A stretch of DNA of 64,000 nucleotides from Bacillus salacetis. Lineage in GTDB: Bacteria; Bacillota; Bacilli; Bacillales; Bacillaceae_B. The DNA is taken from assembly GCF_003581585.1 (NCBI RefSeq), contig NZ_QXIR01000019.1:1-64000 (forward strand), in the 5' to 3' direction. The notes below the pieces were generated by a model. The model had not been told where the DNA came from and made no database searches. It saw only the letters and a list, made by a program, of their open reading frames with translations. The translations under genes and the position numbers were made by a program. Below, piece by piece: positions 7,894 to 16,037 of this stretch. Position 1 is the first letter of the stretch, and every line of letters starts with the position of its first letter.

Positions 7894-8784
7894 CTATATT
7901 TCTAATGAGATCTCGTTCCTTACATCCTTCTTTTTAAAGTCAAAGATCAATATCCCGATTCCAAACAGCAGCAAACCAATCCCCAGCCAGGACGTCCAAG
8001 CGAGCCGCTCGCCGATAAAGAACACACCAAGAAGTGCTGCAGTGAGCGGCTCTGCCAGGGCAAGTGTTACTCCCGTTGACGAAGGTACATTCAACAGCCC
8101 TTTGGCAAAGAGATAATATGAAACCCCAGTTGTGACCAGGCCGAGATGCAGGCTGACTGCCAATCCCCTGAAACCGCCAATCCAGGATAGATCATACAGG
8201 AACAATAATGGAGACAACATCACGGCTCTGAGCGTAAATACAACAGCTACTATGGAAATGGATGAATGTCTTTCCACCAGCTTCCCGCTCACAAAGGAAT
8301 AGGCTGCAAAGGATAGTCCTGCCCCCAAAGCAAGGAGTATTCCAAAAGGATCAACCGTTACTGACTCTTTATTCATGAATAGAAGGATACATCCGATGAT
8401 TGATAACACGGTAGAGGTCCACCATACCCTTGCAGGGCTTTTTTTCAAAAAGATCCACTCAAGTGCACCGGATAATACCGGAGCACTTCCTATGGCAATC
8501 ACTGTCCCGACTGCCACTCCGGTCATGCTTACTGCCGAGAAGAATAATGGCTGATAACAGGCCATGCTGATGGATGCGGCAAACGTTTCCCTTATCGGCC
8601 AATTGCGGAAAGTGACTTTCCCCATAACAAGGATAAGGATCAAAAGAGGGATCCCGCCAAACGCCAGGCGGACAGCGCCGATGACGAGGGGATCCGCCCC
8701 GCGGGGAGCCAGGGCCTGTGCCCCTGTTGTCCCCCATAAAACAGCCGCTAGTAATATCAATAAAGGAGCATGCTTTCTTTGCAT
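7894..8784 (-). CDS. EamA/DMT-family metabolite transporter
   Basis: About 296 residues with ten hydrophobic helices in two EamA repeats. LLAAVLWGTTGAQA near the start is the usual first-repeat signature, and the second repeat ends with TLALAEPLTAALLGVFFIGE, the conserved E-P motif. Family members export metabolites or amino acids. I chose the ATG at 8784 because GAGGTGA is six bases upstream. It shares an operon with the downstream SDR. The adjacent AraC gene, on the same strand upstream, may regulate it. Confidence 0.88.
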   Translation of the reverse strand: MQRKHAPLLILLAAVLWGTTGAQALAPRGADPLVIGAVRLAFGGIPLLILILVMGKVTFRNWPIRETFAASISMACYQPLFFSAVSMTGVAVGTVIAIGSAPVLSGALEWIFLKKSPARVWWTSTVLSIIGCILLFMNKESVTVDPFGILLALGAGLSFAAYSFVSGKLVERHSSISIVAVVFTLRAVMLSPLLFLYDLSWIGGFRGLAVSLHLGLVTTGVSYYLFAKGLLNVPSSTGVTLALAEPLTAALLGVFFIGERLAWTSWLGIGLLLFGIGILIFDFKKKDVRNEISLEI

Positions 8785-8865
8785 GGATTTCACCTCAATA
8801 AAAAGAACTTACACTCATTATAAAAGATCACAGCGTTCGTATCTTTACAGAGTTTAAGTTCTTTT

Positions 8866-9564
8866 TTACCCATTATTAAGCCTTCTGAACTGCTGCGGCG
8901 TGATGCCTGACTCCTTTACAAACCACCTTGTGAAAGAGGATGAGTTTTCAAATCCTGCTTCCCCGCTGATGGAAGAAATCGTCCTGGAGGTATTCATCAA
9001 TAAGCATTCCGCTTTCTTCATTCGGAGATGGGATATATATTGTTTCGGACTTTTCCCGGTTTTCCGTTTAAACCAGTTTGAATAATAGTTGGGATGGTAA
9101 TTCTCGATCCGAGCTAAATCTTGGAGGTTCAGAGGCTTAGTGAAATGTTGTTGGATGTATTGAATGGAAGCCGGCGAGGCCGTCTTTAGCTTATGCGTAA
9201 CGAATCTGGTAAGATCCATAAGTGCAGATGATTGACCATCGTCTTCTTGTGCTTCCTCCAATAGCAAAAACCGGATCGAATTCCACTGCTGATCAAGCGG
9301 CATATACATGCTCTCCGTGTAATCAGGCAGGTAGTGCATCGGAATATCCAATACCATGAATTCATTGCGGTCCTTTGAATGGTATTGGTGATTCATTTGT
9401 GGGGGCAGATAGTAAAAATGATCCGGAGTAAGGGTTATAGCTTCGCTGTCAGTATGTATGTTCAGGGAACCCTGCAACGGAAAAAGTAATTGTCCGAAGC
9501 CATGGCTATGTGACTGGATTTCGTATGAATAAGATCTTTTATCACAAACAATATTATATGTCAT
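8866..9564 (-). CDS. AraC-family transcriptional regulator
   Basis: An N-terminal cupin-like sensor domain (HSHGFGQLLFPLQGSL) is followed by a C-terminal double helix-turn-helix of about 95 residues (HPNYYSNWFKRKTGKSPKQYI, then the second helix pair ending GITPQQFRRLN). I chose the ATG at 9564, which has GGGG at a workable distance; an ATG at 9597 overlaps the preceding gene's stop (TAATG) but lacks a ribosome binding site. It is likely to activate the adjacent EamA/SDR operon, which is inference from position only. Confidence 0.85.
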   Translation of the reverse strand: MTYNIVCDKRSYSYEIQSHSHGFGQLLFPLQGSLNIHTDSEAITLTPDHFYYLPPQMNHQYHSKDRNEFMVLDIPMHYLPDYTESMYMPLDQQWNSIRFLLLEEAQEDDGQSSALMDLTRFVTHKLKTASPASIQYIQQHFTKPLNLQDLARIENYHPNYYSNWFKRKTGKSPKQYISHLRMKKAECLLMNTSRTISSISGEAGFENSSSFTRWFVKESGITPQQFRRLNNG

Positions 9565-9596
9565 ATCCAAAGTACCCCGTCTTTCTCTGTGCCTCA

Positions 9597-9779
9597 TTAT
9601 TTACTGTAATTTTTTTCAGCTCTTCTTACACTTAAAAATGAAAATAGAAATGCCATGACGATAAATGCTATCCAGAAGCCATTATCATGGACTGCCAGCA
9701 GGATCCCAGCGGCTGAACACAAGAGGGAAGTTAAGAATCCGAATATAAGTTTTACATCTTTTAATGCAGATGAATTCAT
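9597..9779 (-). CDS. Small two-helix membrane protein
   Basis: A 60-residue protein with two hydrophobic helices (about 10-28 and 35-50) and a basic C-terminus. The start follows AAAGGGTG. The stop touches the first possible AraC start (TAATG), suggesting one transcript. No family recognised. Confidence 0.6.
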   Translation of the reverse strand: MNSSALKDVKLIFGFLTSLLCSAAGILLAVHDNGFWIAFIVMAFLFSFLSVRRAEKNYSK

Positions 9780-9802
9780 AGTGACACCCTTTCCGGATAG
9801 TT

Positions 9803-9838
9803 ACCCCAATTTCTGACGCTATGTTCAGAAATTGGGAT
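9803..9838. other. Inverted repeat without T-run
   Basis: CCCAATTTCTGA, eight-base loop, TCAGAAATTGGG: a perfect 12-bp stem between the isochorismatase stop and the next small gene. It lacks a T-run on either strand, so it could be a transcript-stabilising hairpin or an operator for the small gene/araC unit. Confidence 0.5.
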
Positions 9839-9847
9839 ACCAATTCT

Positions 9848-10405
9848 TTATCTATAAGAATCATGGGTAGGTTGGAATAGTTCCTCCGCTGCGTTACGGA
9901 CTACAGAAAAATGCTCAACATTGTAGTGGCCGTGCAGGGTCTTGTTGTGGTGCTTGATGATTTGCTCTGCACTCAGTACATCATTGTCTGTAGTGGAATG
10001 CCCGTCAGCAACCAGCGTGACGTCAAAGCCGCTGACTGTAGCCGTTCGAACAGCACTGTCAATGCAGTGCTCCGTTGCACATCCCATCATGACCAGGTGC
10101 CTTGCGTCCATTGCTTTTAAATACGGTAAGAGCTCTGTACCGTGGAATGAATTGGTCGCAGATTTATCAAACATCATGGAATCCTCTGGAACATGAATCG
10201 TTTCGTGGACTTGGAATCCGGCTCCCCGGCCTTCGGCAACATCCAGGTCCCTTACAAACAGAATGGGTATGCCTGACACTTGAGCTTTCTCAATGACCAG
10301 ATTAATAGTTGATAGTAATTGTGTTTTATTAAAAACTGAACTTGTTTCCTGATTTCCTTCAATCAATTCTTGTTGTGCATCGATAATGATTAACGCTTGA
10401 TTCAA
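9848..10405 (-). CDS. Isochorismatase-family cysteine hydrolase
   Basis: A 185-residue protein with the catalytic triad of the family: Asp in IIIDAQ (about D9), Lys in MMFDKSATNSF (about K81) and the nucleophilic Cys in TEHC (about C114). Relatives hydrolyse nicotinamide, isochorismate or ureido compounds; the substrate here is unknown. I chose the TTG at 10405 because AAAGGGGA lies eight bases upstream and the protein then begins like its relatives. That ribosome binding site lies in a small CCCCT/AGGGG hairpin, and a 17-codon ORF precedes it, suggesting translational attenuation. Confidence 0.85.
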   Translation of the reverse strand: MNQALIIIDAQQELIEGNQETSSVFNKTQLLSTINLVIEKAQVSGIPILFVRDLDVAEGRGAGFQVHETIHVPEDSMMFDKSATNSFHGTELLPYLKAMDARHLVMMGCATEHCIDSAVRTATVSGFDVTLVADGHSTTDNDVLSAEQIIKHHNKTLHGHYNVEHFSVVRNAAEELFQPTHDSYR

Positions 10406-10413
10406 ATGATTTT

Positions 10414-10432
10414 CCCCTTTCAATTGGAGGGG
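10414..10432 (-). promoter_or_regulatory. Hairpin that can mask the isochorismatase ribosome binding site
   Basis: On the minus strand CCCCT, nine bases, then AGGGG, where AAAGGGGA is the ribosome binding site of the downstream gene. Five perfect pairs would hide it. Its link to the leader ORF just upstream is inferred. Confidence 0.45.
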
Positions 10433-10442
10433 ATCCGAACCT

Positions 10443-10531
10443 CAATAAATTATTCAGTCGAACCACCCGCAGTATAATTGCAAACCGTTTTACCATTCTT
10501 CATTTTGATCGACCTCCTGAATAATTTATTG
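10443..10531 (-). repeat. 15-bp perfect inverted repeat around a leader ORF
   Basis: CAATAAATTATTCAG at 10443-10457 and its exact complement at 10517-10531 enclose 59 bp. On the minus strand the first arm lies directly before AGGAGGT and the second contains the stop codon of the 17-codon ORF. Confidence 0.7.
10450..10503 (-). CDS. Candidate 17-aa leader peptide
   Basis: The ORF encodes MKNGKTVCNYTAGGSTE and starts eight bases after a near-perfect AGGAGGT. It sits inside a 15-bp inverted repeat and about 45 bp ahead of the isochorismatase-family gene, whose ribosome binding site can be sequestered. Such an arrangement is known from erm and cat leader peptides. The peptide resembles nothing I know. 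Confidence 0.45.
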   Translation of the reverse strand: MKNGKTVCNYTAGGSTE

Positions 10532-10619
10532 CCTGTTCATTCATAATTGAATTTTTCAGACAATTAAATCTTATCATATTTTTCCATCCAAGGACAGCAT
10601 TGTATCCGTCCACTACAGT

Positions 10620-11063
10620 TTAGTAAGTAAAAGCAATATAAAATGAAATTCCCCAGCTTATGATGAAAAAGGTTAATGTAGCTGCAAAAAAAGGAGTGAA
10701 TACCTTTACCTGTTCGACACTGTAATCATGTTGGTAGGAACCATTTGTTAAAAATCGCAAACTTGCCCCTGCCTGATTGATACTCGCCCTCCTCGTGAAA
10801 GAAGTGATCCAGCCTATCCCGAAAAAGATTGGTGCGCAGATAAAGCTTGTATCAAGTAAACTCCATGTACCGTTGCTGCTGATCAACAGGACAATACCCC
10901 ACTGAATCATCAAGAATACTGAAACCACCAGCAAATAAGCAAACGTTCTCGAAAACTTTGTTTCTATGTATGTAAGAACTTTGTCCTGAACTATCGCAAT
11001 AGTGATAACAGCTATAACGAAAAGCGAGGTTGATGCCATTTTCAAAATAAACAACCACTTCAT
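10620..11063 (-). CDS. Integral membrane protein, unknown function
   Basis: A 147-residue protein with four likely helices: near residues 5-25, 38-60, 72-88 and 123-145. The segment between helices 3 and 4 is polar (TRRASINQAGASLRFLTNGSYQ). The start follows GGAAAAGGGG. No family recognised; probably monocistronic. Confidence 0.65.
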   Translation of the reverse strand: MKWLFILKMASTSLFVIAVITIAIVQDKVLTYIETKFSRTFAYLLVVSVFLMIQWGIVLLISSNGTWSLLDTSFICAPIFFGIGWITSFTRRASINQAGASLRFLTNGSYQHDYSVEQVKVFTPFFAATLTFFIISWGISFYIAFTY

Positions 11064-11195
11064 CCCCTTTTCCTTTTTTAATAATCACCGGATTCCTGCT
11101 TGATCACTCTCCTTTAACTGGTATGGTTATATACGGATGATAACTTTCGAAAGTTTCAATTAATTGTAAAAAAGTTAAAAAAAATCCAATAGAAA

Positions 11196-11230
11196 AGCTG
11201 CAAACTCTTTGGCTTATTTGCAGCTTCAAT
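11196..11230 (-). terminator. Terminator after the 11.4-kb gene
   Basis: GAAGCTGCAAA, loop, TTTGCAGCTTTTC on the minus strand, followed within ten bases by a T-rich tract. It ends the transcript of the gene with stop at 11390. Confidence 0.75.
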
Positions 11231-11249
11231 CTTTGTATGACCTTTTAAA

Positions 11250-11409
11250 GACTCTTTACATATACTTTGCTCCCATTCAATATAAAATTCACATAATCTC
11301 CTGGAAAATTCCCGAAAAAACACACCGGCAAGCAGGTAAGAATAGAACTGTTCTTTCTTCTGCGAGTATAGAGCCTTGCCAAAAAGCAACTATACATGCG
11401 AAGATAGCC
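11250..11409. mobile_element. Non-autonomous element copy 2 (diverged)
   Basis: This 160-bp copy has left end GACTCTTTAC and right end GAAGATAGCC, aligning with the 193-bp copy at 49690 and sharing CATTCAATATAAA and TCTCCTGGAAA. Flanking 8-mers CTTTTAAA and TTTTTATA match at 6 of 8. The upstream gene's stop codon lies inside it, so the element supplied that protein's C-terminal residues. Confidence 0.65.
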
Positions 11410-11836
11410 TTTTTATAAAATGACGGAGTTCCTCATAAATGCTTCTTACCTTTTCGTCCATAGTAAGGACAACTTGATCAGGAAGGGATTGAACAAAGGT
11501 TTTCACAAGATGTATTAAGTTACACCTGCCTTCAAACACTGAATTTTGTCCATTTGAATATATGAGAATGCCGACAGTCTCATTATCCAGCATCTTGAAA
11601 TACCAGCTATATTCTAAAGGTTCATCGTACAGGGTAAAATGGATTTCCTTTCTAGGGACAGGTGCGAGATTCGGTATTAACTGATAAATCGAATAGAGTA
11701 ACACCTCTAAGGGGTTATTGAATAGGCAGGAACATAAAAATTCAAACCTTCTGTCATCAAGCTCTATAGCTCCTGATGCCCAAGTATCTCCCTTGTTGTA
11801 TTGATAGCTGAATTGTATTCTTTGAGCAGCATTCAT
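11390..11836 (-). CDS. Protein of unknown function, 3' end inside a mobile element
   Basis: About 148 residues starting at the ATG (MNAAQRIQFSYQYNKGD) preceded by GGAGGAAGGGG; longer in-frame starts overlap the upstream GNAT gene. It is soluble, with aromatic-rich strands and no recognised family. The last residues (near SSHV) are read from the end of element copy 2, so the original C-terminus may have been replaced. The upstream GNAT stop lies 29 bp before this start, suggesting cotranscription. Confidence 0.65.
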   Translation of the reverse strand: MNAAQRIQFSYQYNKGDTWASGAIELDDRRFEFLCSCLFNNPLEVLLYSIYQLIPNLAPVPRKEIHFTLYDEPLEYSWYFKMLDNETVGILIYSNGQNSVFEGRCNLIHLVKTFVQSLPDQVVLTMDEKVRSIYEELRHFIKRLSSHV

Positions 11837-11864
11837 CCATTTGATCCCCTTCCTCCAAGAGACT

Positions 11865-12398
11865 TCACTTAAAATATTTTCGTAAATACAAAACCAAATC
11901 ATCATCATTTACGCAGCTTCCGTATTGTTCTAATTGCCTGCCCCTATACCAAACTCCGGAACCGTCGGGAATATAACCACGCTTCACATACATTCTCTGA
12001 GCAGTTCCATACCCGAAGTGAAGCCCCGCTGCTAAAGAGACGGAATCACTCATTTCTTCTGCCTTTCTTTCAGCAGCGTCCATCAGTTTACTCCCAACAC
12101 CATGATTTTGAAATGATTTCAGCACATTCAAATCGACTATTTCAGGGATTTTTGCAGCAGCAAAAGGACCGGCCGGCGTTTCCGGGATCAAAACAACATA
12201 GCCGGCAACTATTTGACCGCATTCCGCTACAAAGAAATCGATTTCTGCCCTCGATTGCTGTAAGTGATAAGTCCTGAATAACTCCAAAGGCTTTTCCCAG
12301 CCCTGTTCTTTAAATCCTTCCACAAGTTTTTCACCATCACTTTCGACGGCCGGACGGATTCGTAAATCTCCTTCTTTGTAATAAATGATGTTAATCAT
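11865..12398 (-). CDS. GNAT-family N-acetyltransferase
   Basis: A 177-residue acetyltransferase. The domain opens at DLRIRPAVESDGEKL, and the acetyl-CoA-binding loop is FQNHGVGSKLMDAAE at about residues 108-122. The end (GYGTAQRMYVKRGYIPDGSG) is typical of the GNAT fold. I prefer the ATG at 12398 next to GAAGGGAG; in-frame sequence continues 28 codons further without a good start. Substrate unknown. Confidence 0.85.
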   Translation of the reverse strand: MINIIYYKEGDLRIRPAVESDGEKLVEGFKEQGWEKPLELFRTYHLQQSRAEIDFFVAECGQIVAGYVVLIPETPAGPFAAAKIPEIVDLNVLKSFQNHGVGSKLMDAAERKAEEMSDSVSLAAGLHFGYGTAQRMYVKRGYIPDGSGVWYRGRQLEQYGSCVNDDDLVLYLRKYFK

Positions 12399-12476
12399 CT
12401 CCCTTCTGAATGATTCTATTCTAAGAAGCAATGTGCCCTGCGCTTCTGTCTGGAAAAACCTTACCTGCTTAAAACG

Positions 12477-12500
12477 GGCCATCCCTTAAGAGATGGCCAG
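12477..12500. other. Hairpin between methyltransferase and GNAT genes
   Basis: GGCCATC, eight bases, GATGGCC. No T-run follows, so it may be a weak terminator or a processing site between the two minus-strand genes. Confidence 0.45.
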
Positions 12501-12506
12501 TAAATC

Positions 12507-13271
12507 TTATATTGCCCTTGCTTTAATGACAAACCGATGCTGTTTCACATCAAAAAACCCTGTAGATTGAATGGTTTGATGGATTTCATAAAGCATTTGT
12601 TTATGCTCATGAATACTGAAATCAGGAGCCTGCCAAGGTATCGCCTTTAAATAGTAGACCAATGCCCCGATATCAAAGAATCGCTGCACCGGAAATTCTT
12701 CTTTCCTGAACAATACTTCAAAGCCGCTGACAGACAGTTCTTGAACAGACGTGTCCAGGTTCCACTCCTGATACTCGGTGTTCCCTGAAAGTCCTAATGC
12801 TGCATTGATTCCCAAACAATACAACCCGCCAACCTGCTGGGTAAGGAAAATTCCGTCTTTTCGAAGGATCCTTCTTACCTCCATAGGAGAATAAGACTCA
12901 TGCTGATTCAAGATCAAATCGAACTGATTATCATCAAAAGGAAGATCAGAATCTTCCTCAAAAGTAAAAACTTCAACACCTAACGGTTCAAGCTTCTCTT
13001 TTGCAATCGGGAGATTAGGTTCATAGCCTTCCGTCGCAAAAACCGTTTCGGGAAACGGTGAAAGCTTCGAGAGAAATTCTCCCCCTCCGGTCCCCATATC
13101 AAGCAGTGCCTCCGCATTTCTCTTCAATGAAGTAGCCATGCTCCCATAAGACCAGGAAGTCAGCCCGCTCCTCATGCGCCCTGTATCGGAAATGAAAGAA
13201 AAATCCCAGCCGGAAAATTTCGTTTCTGCTTCTTCTAAATCACTCAAAAAATCTTTGTCAAATTCATTCAT
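12507..13271 (-). CDS. Class I SAM-dependent methyltransferase
   Basis: A 254-residue protein. Motif I is LLDMGTGGGEFLSKL at about residues 56-70, with an acidic residue ending the second strand (ATEGYEP) and FDLILNQHE as motif IV. The C-terminal half carries a cap region typical of small-molecule methyltransferases. The start follows AGGAGGAA. Substrate unknown; the neighbouring GNAT gene may share the transcript. Confidence 0.88.
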   Translation of the reverse strand: MNEFDKDFLSDLEEAETKFSGWDFSFISDTGRMRSGLTSWSYGSMATSLKRNAEALLDMGTGGGEFLSKLSPFPETVFATEGYEPNLPIAKEKLEPLGVEVFTFEEDSDLPFDDNQFDLILNQHESYSPMEVRRILRKDGIFLTQQVGGLYCLGINAALGLSGNTEYQEWNLDTSVQELSVSGFEVLFRKEEFPVQRFFDIGALVYYLKAIPWQAPDFSIHEHKQMLYEIHQTIQSTGFFDVKQHRFVIKARAI

Positions 13272-13468
13272 TACTATTCCTCCTTAAAATGGTATATCCG
13301 CAAATAACCAAGTAACAAGGAGGTCCTCTTATATCAATGAAAGGTTGTTATATATGATGTTCAAAATTCATTTAATTGCCCTCCATTCCATTCTATAATC
13401 GAATTAATTCTATTTTGTTCATAAAAGTAAGTATTTCAATTCTCATTTCCAAAAGCCTGCAGGCAGTA

Positions 13469-14199
13469 TTACCTTTTATGAGATGAATGCTTTTTCAGCA
13501 ATTTCTGCACGGCATTTACAACTAATTCTGGTTCATCGTCCTGAATATAGTGTGCACTGTTTTTAGCAATCACAAATTCAGCTTCCGTAGAAATATCGGT
13601 TAATTCCCTTTGCATTTCGATCCAAAAATCCTGGGAATCAGTTGAATAGTGTGCCTTTTTGCCTGCAGCAAGTACAATCAACGGGATATCCAACTTCTTT
13701 TTTGCCTTTTTTACCTGCTCTAAGCTATCCAGTTTCCTTCGTGGACGAATTGCTTGTTGTACCGATCTTGGAATTCCGCAGACATAGTTGGAAGGAAACG
13801 TTCTTTATAATCCTCAGGAGTTGAATCGACTAGAATCAATCCGCAAACCTCATTCTCAAATTCCGTTGCAAATAACCTGGCATTGACTCCCCCAAAGGAA
13901 TGTCCAACTATTATGTATGGCGGTTGTAAATCTCCTGCTCGAAGGAGTTCGTGTAATTCCAAAACCATTTGCAAGCTTGTTCTAGGATGCATACTTGGTT
14001 CGCTTCTACCCAGACCGGCCCGGTCGTAAATAAGAACATTATTGTTCTTCGAGATATCATCTATTACTCTATCCCAGGCCTTGGAATAATCTCCATATCC
14101 AGCGTCCATTACAATTGCCGGTTTATCGGAATGTGCTCTAAAAACTTTTACAAATAATTTGGAGCCATTTACATCAAGCATCATTTCTGTTTTCATCAT
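13469..14199 (-). pseudogene. Alpha/beta hydrolase broken by a frameshift
   Basis: The first part (from the ATG at 14199, after AGGGAAGGGAA) has the oxyanion segment VMDAGYGDYSKAW and nucleophile elbow GHSFGG, then runs into TAG at about 13720 after NWIA. The adjoining frame continues as DSLEQVKKAKKKLDIP, IVLAAGKKAHY and the catalytic-His region KNSAHYIQDDEPELV, ending at 13469. One base missing near 13725 explains it. It resembles the intact hydrolase at 39370-40230. Sequencing error is possible. Confidence 0.8.
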
Positions 14200-14222
14200 A
14201 TGTTCCCTTCCCTGCCGGAACT

Positions 14223-14711
14223 TCATCCTATTTTCCTTATCAATTCGGGGTCAGGATTCATTTCCTTTAAATATTTTTGACCGAATGCCTCTATCAATTC
14301 ATGTTTATCTTTCATAAAACTGTAACCAATTTTTACGTGTCCAGGCAGTTCAGTATGATTACCTTCTGTTAGGAATAAATAAATGCTGGTCGAACCTCCG
14401 CTGGACCGATATATCATATAAGACTCTATATCTTCCCAGTCGGTGGCAATTTCCTGCTTTTTATTCAGGGTGATCACTGCAGAGTCAGTCAATTTCACAA
14501 GTAATGACGGCCGGATCATTTCTTTAAAGGTATTAAAAGTTGACCATAGAAACAGCATGAACAATAAAGAGCCAATAACCAACCTTGGCCAGTAAATCAC
14601 AGGCTTCATCCCCAAAAACACTATCCATCCTGATAAGATGACTAAACCAATGGAGAATAGAAATAAAACCGCCATTTGGAATCTTGAATTATAAAACTTT
14701 TTTTCTCTCAT
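14223..14711 (-). CDS. STM3941-like membrane protein with PH-like domain
   Basis: About 162 residues. After MREKKFYNSRFQM come two membrane helices (about 14-32 and 42-60), then a soluble beta-rich domain (LVKLTDSAVITLNKKQEI, WEDIESYMIY) like the STM3941/PH-type family. I chose the ATG at 14711 after AGGAAGTGAG. Its stop lies 24 bp before the broken hydrolase start, so they form one operon. Function unknown. Confidence 0.7.
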   Translation of the reverse strand: MREKKFYNSRFQMAVLFLFSIGLVILSGWIVFLGMKPVIYWPRLVIGSLLFMLFLWSTFNTFKEMIRPSLLVKLTDSAVITLNKKQEIATDWEDIESYMIYRSSGGSTSIYLFLTEGNHTELPGHVKIGYSFMKDKHELIEAFGQKYLKEMNPDPELIRKIG

Positions 14712-14814
14712 TTCACTCACTTCCTGCCGCCTGAATAAAGCTAGATTCTTAAAGCACTCTATCAAAACTCTCTATTGTCAAAATATTCTTTTGCTTTTAC
14801 TAACGGCATATGGC

Positions 14815-15232
14815 CAGCATCCTCTTGAAAATGGAGTCTCATTGGCCCATTCAGCTGGTTAATGACCCAATATTTCTGCGGTGTCCAATCCTCGATGGAC
14901 CATTTAACCCTTTTATAGTCCAATATCATTTCAAACTCGCTATCTCATTGGTCCATTTAACCTTTAAATAGCCTATCATCCTATCAAATTCGCTATCTCT
15001 TTGGCCCATTTACCCTTTAAATAGCCCATCATCCTATCAAACTCGCTATCTCTTTGGCCCATTTACCCTTTAAATAGTCCATCATCCTATCAAACTCGCT
15101 ATCTCTTTGGCCTATTTACCCTTTGAATAGTCCATCATCCTATCAAACTCGCTATCTCATTGGTCCATTTACCCTTAAATAGCCCATCATCCTATCAAAC
15201 TCACTATCTCATTGGTCCATTTAGATGGTTTT
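14815..15232. repeat. 53-bp-period dyad repeat array
   Basis: Eight units have the CATTTA core at 14848, 14901, 14954, 15007, 15060, 15113, 15166 and 15218: seven steps of 53, 53, 53, 53, 53, 53 and 52 bp. A unit reads TTTGGCCCATTTACCCTTTA, then AATAGCCCATCATCC, then TATCAAACTCGCTATCTC. The core is a dyad (GGC..ATTTA / TAAAT.GCC). It fills the whole gap upstream of the STM3941-like gene. Open frames through it lack ribosome binding sites. Confidence 0.85.
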
Positions 15233-15302
15233 CAGCCCTGCATCCGGTGAATACCAGAATTCCACCTGCCGCTGTCCCCACCAATGCGTCCCAAGTAAAC
15301 AT
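15204..15302 (-). CDS. Possible 32-aa membrane peptide ending in the repeat array
   Basis: MFTWDALVGTAAGGILVFTGC..., one glycine-rich helix, directly downstream of the 53-aa gene. Its last residues (HLNGPMR) are encoded by the first repeat unit, so it may be a truncated remnant. Confidence 0.3.
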   Translation of the reverse strand: MFTWDALVGTAAGGILVFTGCRAENHLNGPMR

Positions 15303-15305
15303 CCA

Positions 15306-15467
15306 TCACATAATATTAAGAATCTGTGCGAAGATGGCAACAGATAAACTAATGAACACGGTAATCAGCCAATTGATTTTAGAGGTCATCCTCAGCAAAA
15401 TATTGAGTACGGAACCAATACACATACATAATAAGAAAACAAATCCAACCATGATCAGGAATTCCAT
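15306..15467 (-). CDS. Small membrane protein, 53 aa
   Basis: MEFLIMVGFVFLLCMCIGSV... with two hydrophobic helices (residues 3-22 and 30-50). The ATG at 15467 is seven bases after GGGAGG. No family recognised. Confidence 0.55.
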   Translation of the reverse strand: MEFLIMVGFVFLLCMCIGSVLNILLRMTSKINWLITVFISLSVAIFAQILNIM

Positions 15468-15551
15468 ATCCATTCCTCCCTCTTAAACCCCCTGCTCTTC
15501 CACGACCTCAAAGATCCTGGAGTACAAGGACCTGAGGTATTCATCTTTCTT

Positions 15552-16007
15552 TTAATCATTATACAAACTGAAGCCCCAAGTCTTTAAGGAATCATCTTTT
15601 TCAGAAGGAAGAATCCCAACTGCATAACTGGTTCCTTTGCTCCATTTCCACGAATCAGAGTAAGATTCTGTTTCTATTGTGAACGGAATATGATTGTTTG
15701 CTGAAAGGAAGAAAAATGGAATATCAGAGGCTAGATAAACTTCCGCAAATTGACTCTCTGATGCCTTTGAGAGATTACGTTCTGTTATAAAAACTGCGTC
15801 ATATGAGCCTGCAATGTCTTCGTTCAGTTCATCAAAGGCAATCTCTTTGAACCTGACTTGCTCTTCTTCAATGACCGGTGGTTCACCAATGACGGCAATG
15901 TTCAATGCTTTACCTTCATACACATCAAACTCGGGATCCTGGCTGCAAGCTGATAGTACACCGATACATACAAAAACAATGAAATAAAGAATGTGTTTCA
16001 TTTTCAT
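15552..16007 (-). CDS. Putative lipoprotein
   Basis: A 151-residue protein with a signal peptide and lipobox LSAC (Cys at about 21), so it should be anchored to the outer face of the membrane. The mature part has two predicted alpha/beta strands pairs (LNIAVIGEPPV, YDAVFITERN) reminiscent of a small Rossmann-like fold, but no family is recognised. The start follows TAGGAG. The nucleotidyltransferase gene lies 31 bp upstream and is probably cotranscribed. Confidence 0.75.
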   Translation of the reverse strand: MKMKHILYFIVFVCIGVLSACSQDPEFDVYEGKALNIAVIGEPPVIEEEQVRFKEIAFDELNEDIAGSYDAVFITERNLSKASESQFAEVYLASDIPFFFLSANNHIPFTIETESYSDSWKWSKGTSYAVGILPSEKDDSLKTWGFSLYND

Positions 16008-16037
16008 ATAAGAACTCCTAACGAAAAAATGATGCCG

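Noticed and set aside
15160..15486. 108-aa plus-strand ORF
   Set aside because: Antisense to the 53-aa and 32-aa membrane frames and to the repeat array; no ribosome binding site.
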